Positions 7,133-13,472 of a DNA stretch of 13,577 nt are shown here, piece by piece. The position numbers and the translations under genes were made by a program. Source of the DNA: an uncultured bacterium (GTDB lineage Bacteria > Bacteroidota > Bacteroidia > Bacteroidales > Bacteroidaceae); the NCBI GenBank assembly GCA_905215655.1, contig CAJMQT010000053.1, forward strand, positions 1-13,577, written 5' to 3'. Under the pieces are notes generated by a model. That model searched no databases. It was not told the DNA's origin and saw only the letters and a list, made by a program, of their open reading frames with translations. Position 1 is the stretch's first letter; every line of letters begins with the position of its first letter.

Positions 7133-7260
7133 CAGCAAGAGGCATATTGTTTTACAACATGCAGCTTTTTGATTTCCAAAAGGCAGCCTTTTACCTTCCA
7201 AAAGACGGTCTTTTACGCGCTAAAAGCTTACCTTTTACACGGCAAAAGACCGCCTTTTAT
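7133..7260. repeat. 22-bp-period array of AAAAG-N5-CTTTT palindromes
   Basis: Four units carry AAAAG starting at 7178, 7200, 7222 and 7244, exactly 22 bases apart, each followed after five bases by CTTTT and then A. Units 1 and 2 extend to perfect 7-bp arms (AAAAGGC/GCCTTTT and AAAAGAC/GTCTTTT). A degenerate unit (7155-7177, 17 of 23 positions like unit 1) sits in phase upstream, and a weaker one at about 7136-7155. The array lies in the 629-base gap between the divergent lptD and parC genes. The rest of that gap (7011-7132 and 7261-7450) shows no gene and only a short palindrome. Confidence 0.85.
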
Positions 7261-7384
7261 AACACGTCTGATTATCAATAAGTTACAAAGGGCTTTTTCC
7301 TTATATCGCAAAGAGTGTCCCGTCTTGTCGGCATCGGTCTGTTTTTGTCAATATTTTTGATGTTGAAGCAGCATTCAAACGAGT

Positions 7385-7397
7385 CTTAACGGTTAAG
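7385..7397. other. Short palindrome CTTAAC-G-GTTAAG
   Basis: A perfect 6-bp inverted repeat around one central G, about 60 bases upstream of the distal parC promoter. It could be a regulator-binding site. Chance occurrence in A/T-rich DNA is possible. Confidence 0.35.
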
Positions 7398-7458
7398 CAA
7401 AATTAACAATCGAAGGAATGATACGACATAATGCAAAAATAGGTTTTTGGTGGTTTTA

Positions 7459-7490
7459 TTTTGCATTTAGCTCACCTTTTGCTACCTTTG
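7459..7490 (+). promoter_or_regulatory. Distal parC promoter P1
   Basis: TTTTG (7459-7463), a spacer of exactly 19 bases, and TACCTTTG (7483-7490) match the Bacteroidetes primary sigma consensus fully. Transcription would start near 7497 and include the hairpin at 7518-7557. Confidence 0.75.
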
Positions 7491-7517
7491 CGTACCGCGA
7501 AGATAGGATGCGGTTCG

Positions 7518-7557
7518 GCAAAACCAAATTAAAAACTGCGTTTTCATTTGGTTTTGC
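7518..7557. repeat. 12-bp inverted repeat between the two parC promoters
   Basis: GCAAAACCAAAT (7518-7529) and its exact complement (7546-7557) flank a 16-base centre that can itself add an AAAA/TTTT pairing. The right arm overlaps the TTTG of promoter P2. In RNA from P1 it would form a stable hairpin. No T run follows, so a simple terminator is unlikely. Confidence 0.7.
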
Positions 7558-7578
7558 ACTCACCTTTCACTATCTTTG
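7547..7578 (+). promoter_or_regulatory. Proximal parC promoter P2
   Basis: TTTG (7547-7550), a 20-base spacer and TATCTTTG (7571-7578) match the Bacteroidetes consensus. Transcription would start near 7585, about 34 bases before the parC ATG. The stretch 7559-7579 is 18 of 21 identical to 7471-7491 in P1, so the two promoters look like a diverged direct duplication. Confidence 0.75.
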
Positions 7579-7618
7579 CATTAAAATAAGGTAACATCTC
7601 TTTACGAAACAACATATC

Positions 7619-10486
7619 ATGAGCGACGACATAAAAGACATTGAAGGAACGGAAGAACAGGAAAACGAGATAATCGGAGACACGGAAAACGCCGGCACGG
7701 AAAGCGTTGACGCGGATACGGAAGACACAAATGTGGAAAACACAAGTGCCGAAGACGTGGAAGCGGAAGACATCGACGTGGAGGAAATAAGTGCGGAAGG
7801 CACTGACAACGGAGAGGAAACTGACTACAAGCCGGTCAACAGGTTTGACGCCTCGGTGGTGCATCACCTCAGCGGAATGTACCAGAACTGGTTTCTCGAT
7901 TATGCCTCATACGTAATCCTCGAACGTGCCGTACCCCACATAGGCGACGGACTGAAACCCGTACAGCGACGCATACTGCACTCGATGAAGCGGATGGACG
8001 ACGGACGCTACAACAAGGTGGCAAACATCGTGGGACACACGATGCAGTTTCACCCGCACGGCGACGCCTCCATCGGCGACGCCTTGGTGCAGTTGGGACA
8101 GAAAGACCTGCTCGTAGACTGTCAAGGTAACTGGGGTAACATCCTGACGGGCGACCGTGCGGCGGCTCCGCGATACATCGAGGCACGACTGTCGAAGTTC
8201 GCTCTCGACGTAGTGTTCAACCCCAAGACCACGGAATGGCAGCTCAGTTACGACGGAAGGAACAAAGAGCCCATCACACTTCCTGCCAAATTCCCGCTCC
8301 TCTTGGCGCAGGGTGCCGAGGGTATAGCCGTCGGTCTGTCTTCAAAAATACTCCCTCACAACTTCAACGACATCTGCGACGCGGCGATAAGTTATCTCCA
8401 CGGCGAGCCGTTCATGCTCTATCCCGACTTCCCCACGGGCGGTTCGATAGACATAAGCAAATATAACGACGGACAGCGGGGCGGCACGTTGAAGGTCCGT
8501 GCCAAGATAGAAAAGCTTGACAACAAGACGCTTGTAATCAAAGAGATACCTTTCGGCAAGACAACGACCACGCTTATCGACTCAATCCTGCGTGCAATCG
8601 AGAAGGGAAAGATCAAGGCACGCAAGGTGGACGACAACACGGCGGCTCAGGTCGAGATACAAATTCATCTGGCACCGGGCGTATCGTCGGACAAGACTCT
8701 TGACGCCCTGTACGCCTTCTCCGACTGTGAGATAAACATATCGCCCAACTGTTGCGTCATCGAAGACCACACGCCGCGCTTCCTCACGGTAAGCGACGTG
8801 CTGCGGCAGTCGACCGACAACACCATGGCTCTGCTGCGCAAAGAGCTCGAGATACGCCGGCATGAGCTGCTGGAACAGTTGCATTTCGCATCACTTGAAA
8901 AGATTTTCATCGAAGAACGCATATACAAAGACCGCAAATTCGAGCTCGCCAAGGACATGGACGCCGCTTGCGAACACATCGACGAGCGTCTTACGCCGTT
9001 CTACCCGCAGATGATCCGCGAGGTAACCAAGGACGACATCCTGCGCCTTATGGAGATTAAGATGGCGCGGATATTGAAGTTCAACAAGGACAAAGCCGAC
9101 GAACTGATAGCGCGAATAAAGGACGAGGTTGCCGAGATTGACCGCAAGCTCGGCAATATGGTGGAGGTGACAGCCGATTGGTTCCGTTATCTCAAAGAGC
9201 GTTACGGCGCGGCTCATCCGCGACTCACGGAGATAAAGAACTTCGACACGATTGAGGCTACCAAGGTGGTGGAGGCAAACGAGAAACTCTACATCAACCG
9301 CAACGACGGCTTTATAGGCACGGCGCTGAAAAAGGACGAGTTTGTATGCAACTGCTCCGACATCGACGACATCATTATTTTCTATAAAGACGGTAAATAT
9401 AAGGTAATCCGTGTCGCCGACAAAATATTTGTCGGAAAGAACATTCTGCACGTCGCCGTGTTCAAGAAGGGCGACCGCCGCACAACGTACAACGTGGTTT
9501 ATCGCGACGGAAAGCTTGGCAAGTATTATGCAAAACGTTTCAACATTCCCGGCATAACACGCGACCGCGAGTACGACCTGACGCAAGGCACGGCGGGTTC
9601 GCGCGTGGTTTACTTCACCGCCAACCCCAACGGAGAGGCAGAAGTGATAAAGGTGACGCTCGACCCGGCACCCCGTCTGAAAAGCATATTCAAGGAGAAA
9701 GACTTCTCTGAGATAGCCATCATGGGTCGTGGTGCAAGAGGCGTGGTGCTGACAAGGTTCAACGTACACCGCATCTCGCTGAAAAGCCACGGTCACAGCA
9801 CGCTCGGCGGACGCAAGGTATGGTTCGATCCGGACGTGAAACGCCTCAACTACGACGAGCACGGAAAGTTGCTTGGCGAGTTTAACGAGGACGACAATAT
9901 TCTCGTTGTTCTCGACAATGGCGACTTCTACCTGTCAAACTTCGACGCGAACAACCACTATGAGGACAACATCAGCATTATCGAGAAGTTTGACAGAAAC
10001 AAGATTTGGACGGCAGTAGTCTTCGACGCCGACCAGCAGGGCTATCCGTATTTGAAGCGTTTCATGCTTGAAGCCTCGAAACGCAAGCAGAATTACATCG
10101 GCGAAAACCCCGCAAGCCGCCTCGTCTGCATGACCGACGAACGGCGTCCGAAGTTCAATGTCACCTTCGGAGGTGCCGACGCATACCGCGGAACGATGGA
10201 AATCGACGCCGAAGAGTTTGTCGGCGTGAAAGGCTTTAAGGCTCGCGGAAAGCGCATCTGCACGTGGGAAGTGGAACGGATTGACAAGCTCGAGCCCGCA
10301 GAAGAGCCGGAGCCGGAGGTCAACGAGCCGACAGAGGAGGTTGAAGAGACGGCGAAAGGCGTTGAAGAGGCTGCCCCGGCAAATGCAATAGAGAACCTTG
10401 ACCCTGATGCAGGCAAGTCGCAGCAGCAGGTAATCGACGAGATTACGGGACAATTAAGCCTTTTCGGTGAAGATGAAAGCAATTAA
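7619..10486 (+). CDS. parC: DNA topoisomerase IV subunit A (ParC)
   Basis: This 955-residue type IIA topoisomerase A subunit cuts and religates DNA for decatenation, acting with ParE (not in this window). The breakage-reunion domain covers about 75-520. The catalytic tyrosine is Y186 in APRYIEAR, next to R185. The quinolone-region motif HPHGDASIGD is at 145-154. A six-bladed C-terminal DNA-wrapping domain covers about 555-875. It lacks a canonical GyrA box (QRRGGKG), which favours ParC over GyrA; only a degenerate GRGARGV is seen. Residues 1-72 are an acidic extension rich in Glu, Asp and Thr. Residues about 887-955 are an acidic tail ending in QLSLFGEDESN. The ATG lies 40 bases after promoter P2. 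The end overlaps the next gene by 14 bases, so parC heads a three-gene operon. Confidence 0.93.
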   Translation: MSDDIKDIEGTEEQENEIIGDTENAGTESVDADTEDTNVENTSAEDVEAEDIDVEEISAEGTDNGEETDYKPVNRFDASVVHHLSGMYQNWFLDYASYVILERAVPHIGDGLKPVQRRILHSMKRMDDGRYNKVANIVGHTMQFHPHGDASIGDALVQLGQKDLLVDCQGNWGNILTGDRAAAPRYIEARLSKFALDVVFNPKTTEWQLSYDGRNKEPITLPAKFPLLLAQGAEGIAVGLSSKILPHNFNDICDAAISYLHGEPFMLYPDFPTGGSIDISKYNDGQRGGTLKVRAKIEKLDNKTLVIKEIPFGKTTTTLIDSILRAIEKGKIKARKVDDNTAAQVEIQIHLAPGVSSDKTLDALYAFSDCEINISPNCCVIEDHTPRFLTVSDVLRQSTDNTMALLRKELEIRRHELLEQLHFASLEKIFIEERIYKDRKFELAKDMDAACEHIDERLTPFYPQMIREVTKDDILRLMEIKMARILKFNKDKADELIARIKDEVAEIDRKLGNMVEVTADWFRYLKERYGAAHPRLTEIKNFDTIEATKVVEANEKLYINRNDGFIGTALKKDEFVCNCSDIDDIIIFYKDGKYKVIRVADKIFVGKNILHVAVFKKGDRRTTYNVVYRDGKLGKYYAKRFNIPGITRDREYDLTQGTAGSRVVYFTANPNGEAEVIKVTLDPAPRLKSIFKEKDFSEIAIMGRGARGVVLTRFNVHRISLKSHGHSTLGGRKVWFDPDVKRLNYDEHGKLLGEFNEDDNILVVLDNGDFYLSNFDANNHYEDNISIIEKFDRNKIWTAVVFDADQQGYPYLKRFMLEASKRKQNYIGENPASRLVCMTDERRPKFNVTFGGADAYRGTMEIDAEEFVGVKGFKARGKRICTWEVERIDKLEPAEEPEPEVNEPTEEVEETAKGVEEAAPANAIENLDPDAGKSQQQVIDEITGQLSLFGEDESN

Positions 10487-11357
10487 ATTATTTCTCCTCG
10501 GAATGCTCGCGGCGCAGCCGTCGGCAGTTCTCGGACAGACGGTTGAAGATACATTGCGGAACATTATGCCGTGTTGCGGACTTTCACACGACCCTGCCAT
10601 CATTACGTCAGACACCATCCGGAACGACAAAATAATAACAAACGCGCAGATGATAAGCGTCGGCGCGAGCGACATTCTCGACACCTACCTCTCTCAGGAG
10701 AAATATACGGGCACGGAATTAAGGTATATCTCGCACACCGTCCGCGAGCGGGAGCAACGCAGTTGGTCGCGTCTGCTGGTGCATCAGGGCGGCTTTTCTT
10801 ACGTAAAAAGCCGCTCGGGCGACGGCAGCGAGCTTGCCGGCATGTACACATTCACCTACGGCGCTCACCGCAACTGGCACCTTTACGGCGGGCGGCTGAG
10901 CCTTAAAGCGGGCGGACAGGCGGACGTCAGCGCCGGATTTCTTTACAACACACGCAACAGCAACAACCCTGCTCAGGCACGGTTGGCGCTGAACCTATCG
11001 CCATCAGGCGGCGCGACGTATCGTTTCAGATTGTTAAACCATACGTCGTCGATTAATTATGAGGTCAGCGTTCCGCTCTTCGGAGTGATGTTCAGCCCAA
11101 ATTACGGACAGTCATATTACGAGATTTTCAACCGCGGCAACTACGATCACAACGTCGTTCCAACAACAATTATTTGCACTCCGTCGCTCCGTCAGATGAT
11201 GACATTTGACTTCACGCTGCGACGGACGACGCTGCGCATCGGCTGGATGGGCGACTGGCGGCAGGCAAAAGTCAACAATCTGAAATACCATGAGTACTCA
11301 AATCTGTTTGTGCTGGGTATCGTCAGAAAGTTTAAAATCACAAAGATTGTGCCATGA
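10473..11357 (+). CDS. Secreted DUF3316-like protein, probable beta-strand-rich envelope protein
   Basis: This 294-residue protein has a signal peptide, MKAIKLFLLGMLAAQPSAVLG, with cleavage near residue 21. The body alternates aromatic and polar residues in likely beta strands (for example MYTFTYGAHRNWHLYGGRLSLKAG and FDFTLRRTTLRIGWMGDW), which suggests an outer-membrane or periplasmic beta-sheet protein. I think it belongs to the DUF3316 group seen in Bacteroidetes, but this is recall, not a search. No enzyme motif is visible. A GTG at 10467 would add two residues (MK); I prefer the ATG at 10473 because it starts the signal peptide directly. The gene overlaps parC by 14 bases and the next gene by 4 bases (ATGA), which suggests translational coupling. 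Why an envelope protein sits with parC is unclear. Confidence 0.75.
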   Translation: MKAIKLFLLGMLAAQPSAVLGQTVEDTLRNIMPCCGLSHDPAIITSDTIRNDKIITNAQMISVGASDILDTYLSQEKYTGTELRYISHTVREREQRSWSRLLVHQGGFSYVKSRSGDGSELAGMYTFTYGAHRNWHLYGGRLSLKAGGQADVSAGFLYNTRNSNNPAQARLALNLSPSGGATYRFRLLNHTSSINYEVSVPLFGVMFSPNYGQSYYEIFNRGNYDHNVVPTTIICTPSLRQMMTFDFTLRRTTLRIGWMGDWRQAKVNNLKYHEYSNLFVLGIVRKFKITKIVP

Positions 11358-12496
11358 GAAAGTTCAAATCAAATATGAACGGGAAGTTCGGAAGTACAGA
11401 AGTGAAGGAGTTCAGACATTTGTCAGACGGGCTCAGAGCCTCAAAAGCATTGTCTACACTTCTACAACTCCCGCACTTCCGTACTCCTTTAAAATTATCT
11501 TATCTCCTTATTCTACTCCTTTCCACCGCCATGGCGGTGTCTTGCGTCGACGAAGATGAGTTTGACGACAGTCCGAGAGGCAACTTCGAGGCGCTTTGGA
11601 AAATAATCGACGAGCATTATTGTTTCTTCGGTTACAAGGCTGAAACTTACGGATTGGACTGGAACGAGGTGTATGCGAGGTACAGCAGGCAGGTGAATGA
11701 CGGCATGAGCAACGCTCAGATGTTTGAGGTTCTCGGCAATATGCTGGGCGAACTGAAAGACGGACACGTAAACATGTACGCCTCTTTTGACCAAGCGAGG
11801 TATTGGAGCTGGAAGGAAGATTATCCCGCCAATTACAGCGACAGCCTGCAACGCCGCTACCTCGGGACGGATTACAAGATATCGTCGGGCATGAAATACC
11901 GCAAGTTGGACGACAACATTGGCTATATTTACTGCGGATCGTTTGAGAACCAGATAGGCAGCGGCAATCTCGACAACATCCTTTTATCGCTCGCAACGTG
12001 CAACGCGCTCATCATAGACGTGCGTGACAACGGGGGCGGACTGCTCACATCGGCTGAAAAACTTGCTGCCCGCTTCACCGACAAGGAGCTTCTTGTGGGT
12101 TACATCAGTCACAAAACGGGCACAGGACACAATGATTTCTCATCGTTGGAGGCGCAAAAGCTCAAACCGTCTTCGGGCATAAGGTGGCACAAGAATGTGG
12201 CGGTGCTTACCAACCGTTCGGTATTCAGCGCGGCAAACGAATTTGTCAAGTACATGAAATGCTGCCCTGACGTTGTCATTGTGGGCGACAAGACGGGCGG
12301 CGGAGCCGGTCTGCCGTTCAGCAGCGAAATGCCAAACGGATGGGTGGTAAGGTTCAGCGCCTGCCCGATGTACGACAAAGAGAAACATTGTACGGAGTTC
12401 GGTATCGAGCCGGACTACAACGTCGGGCTGACCGATGAGGACTTCCGGAAAGGCAAAGACACGATAATCGAATTTGCGAGAGGGCTGTTAAGGTAA
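11354..12496 (+). CDS. S41-family peptidase, predicted lipoprotein, with extended N-terminus
   Basis: This 380-residue serine peptidase is of the C-terminal-processing/tricorn-like S41 group. Conserved features: LKDGHVN (134-140), DVRDNGGG (222-229), the catalytic serine S292 in VFSAANEF, and GDKTGGGAG (311-319). A hydrophobic signal (LKLSYLLILLLSTAMAVSC, 47-64) ends in a lipobox-like AVSC, so C64 is the likely lipidated residue and the enzyme would be membrane-anchored in the envelope. No PDZ domain is obvious. The roughly 46 residues before the signal are odd: residues 10-46 are encoded by an inverted-repeat element (11381-11490). The ATG at 11354 overlaps the upstream stop codon (ATGA). 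A TTG at 11450 is the nearest alternative start to the signal; no ATG lies between residue 8 and the end of the hydrophobic run. Substrate unknown. Confidence 0.87.
   Translation: MRKFKSNMNGKFGSTEVKEFRHLSDGLRASKALSTLLQLPHFRTPLKLSYLLILLLSTAMAVSCVDEDEFDDSPRGNFEALWKIIDEHYCFFGYKAETYGLDWNEVYARYSRQVNDGMSNAQMFEVLGNMLGELKDGHVNMYASFDQARYWSWKEDYPANYSDSLQRRYLGTDYKISSGMKYRKLDDNIGYIYCGSFENQIGSGNLDNILLSLATCNALIIDVRDNGGGLLTSAEKLAARFTDKELLVGYISHKTGTGHNDFSSLEAQKLKPSSGIRWHKNVAVLTNRSVFSAANEFVKYMKCCPDVVIVGDKTGGGAGLPFSSEMPNGWVVRFSACPMYDKEKHCTEFGIEPDYNVGLTDEDFRKGKDTIIEFARGLLR
11381..11490. repeat. Octamer-based inverted-repeat element inside the S41 gene
   Basis: The left arm (11381-11418) is built of diverged octamers (GGAAGTTC, GGAAGTAC, AGAAGTGA, AGGAGTTC) and ends in GGAGTTCAGACA. 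The right arm (11451-11490) is its imperfect reverse complement, starting TGTCTACACTTC. A 32-base centre separates the arms. The same layout, arm sequence (11 of 12 and 9 of 12 bases) and 32-base centre recur at 13522-13577. It appears to be a dispersed repeat that is read through in frame. Confidence 0.75.
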
Positions 12497-12510
12497 GAGG
12501 AAAGCGCCCT

Positions 12511-12554
12511 ACCCGACCGGTCACAAGCCCCCACCCGACCGGTTCAAAGCCTCC
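12511..12554. repeat. Two 22-bp tandem repeats with a GACCGGT core
   Basis: Two adjacent 22-bp units (12511-12532 and 12533-12554) share 18 of 22 bases, both starting ACCCGACCGGT. The preceding AAAGCGCCCT (12501-12510) resembles the end of a unit, giving perhaps 2.4 copies. They lie just after the S41 stop codon and about 80 bases before the ABC gene. The two cores can also pair with each other. Confidence 0.8.
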
Positions 12555-12562
12555 GCACTATC

Positions 12563-12593
12563 TCACCAAGGCGAGGTGAATAGTCGCGACTAT
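12563..12593. promoter_or_regulatory. Hairpin and perfect 14-bp palindrome upstream of the ABC ATPase
   Basis: TCACC/GGTGA (12563-12567 with 12575-12579) forms a short hairpin. Directly after it, ATAGTCGCGACTAT (12580-12593) is a perfect palindrome ending 42 bases before the ABC start codon. The position suits an operator. No clear Bacteroidetes promoter is seen in the remaining 12594-12635. Confidence 0.45.
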
Positions 12594-12635
12594 AAAATAA
12601 ATTGCCTGATATAGATTGATATTTTTAAACAAAAT

Positions 12636-13451
12636 ATGACGAGAACACAGTTTTCCGAGCGCTCGGAAAGAAGCAGAATAATACTTGAAAATCTTTCCAT
12701 CGGATATAAGACCGGCGGCAACAACAAAGTTGTGATGAGCGGTATCGACGCCTCGGTGGAGAGCGGTCGACTGACTTGCCTTATCGGTTCAAACGGTGTG
12801 GGCAAGTCGACGTTGCTCCGCACGCTTGCCGCATTCCAGCCGAAACTCGGCGGAAATATTCTTGTCTGTGGAAAAGAGATTACGGAATACACCAACAAAG
12901 AGCTGTCAACGCTGATCGGTGTGGTGCTTACGTCAAAGCCGGACGTAACGAACATGACGGTAAGAGAAATCGTGGGACTTGGCAGAACGCCATACACTGG
13001 CTTTTGGGGGACGCTCAACGACGCCGACAAGGCAATAGTGGAACAGAGCATGGAGATGGTCGGGATAGCCGATTTGGCGTCGCGCATGGCGGGAACGCTA
13101 AGTGACGGCGAGCGGCAGAAGATGATGATTGCGAAGGCTCTTGCGCAAGAAACGCCCGTAATAATACTTGACGAACCGACGGCGTTTCTCGATTATCCGA
13201 GTAAAGTTGAGACAATGCAACTCCTGATGCGCCTTAGTCGCGAGACGGACAAGACTATATTTATGTCGACGCACGACCTCGAACTGGTCTTACAGACTGC
13301 CGACACGCTTTGGCTGATGACTCGTGATGGCGGCGTAAGTATAGGAACGCCACGCGAACTGACCGAAAACGGCGCGCTGTCGGCATTCATTGACCGCCGC
13401 GGAATTGTCTTCGACAAAGCGACAATGAGCATTAAAGTATTAAAGGAATAA
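12636..13451 (+). CDS. FecE/BtuD-type ABC transporter ATP-binding protein
   Basis: This 271-residue ATPase is of the family that powers uptake of ferric siderophores, haem or cobalamin. Walker A is GSNGVGKST (51-59), the signature is LSDGE (155-159), Walker B is VIILDEP (175-181), and the switch histidine is H213 in STHD. The stretch TVREIVGLGRTPYTGFWG (108-125) is typical of the FecE/BtuD group. By alignment from memory, the Q-loop glutamine is replaced by T99 (GVVLTSKP). The substrate cannot be told from sequence. No permease or binding-protein gene lies in the window; they may be downstream or elsewhere. A cobalamin riboswitch is not visible upstream. The start has an A/T-rich region without Shine-Dalgarno, as usual in this phylum. 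Confidence 0.9.
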   Translation: MTRTQFSERSERSRIILENLSIGYKTGGNNKVVMSGIDASVESGRLTCLIGSNGVGKSTLLRTLAAFQPKLGGNILVCGKEITEYTNKELSTLIGVVLTSKPDVTNMTVREIVGLGRTPYTGFWGTLNDADKAIVEQSMEMVGIADLASRMAGTLSDGERQKMMIAKALAQETPVIILDEPTAFLDYPSKVETMQLLMRLSRETDKTIFMSTHDLELVLQTADTLWLMTRDGGVSIGTPRELTENGALSAFIDRRGIVFDKATMSIKVLKE

Positions 13452-13472
13452 AACTGTTGCATCTTATTTTAA

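Noticed and set aside
7133..7260. CRISPR array
   Set aside because: The units are 22 bp from start to start with only short variable parts of a few bases; there are no repeat-spacer proportions and no cas genes.
7031..7360. A 109-codon open frame (GTG start) in the lptD-parC gap
   Set aside because: It runs through the 22-bp palindromic array, whose period shifts the reading frame, and has no family resemblance, no signal and no promoter in phase. It is most likely chance.
8891..9862. A 323-codon frame antisense to parC (and similar long antisense frames at 2021-2845 and 4347-5267)
   Set aside because: The sense strands encode clear conserved proteins; the antisense frames show no recognisable domain and arise from codon bias of the real genes.
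7619..10486. GyrA rather than ParC
   Set aside because: The C-terminal domain lacks the canonical GyrA box QRRGGKG, and the HPHGDASIGD version of the active-site region fits Bacteroidetes ParC as I recall it. A search would settle this.
12497..12635. Cobalamin riboswitch or Fur box before the ABC gene
   Set aside because: The gap is only 139 bases, without a B12-box-like segment or a multi-arm fold, and no stretch resembles the Fur consensus.
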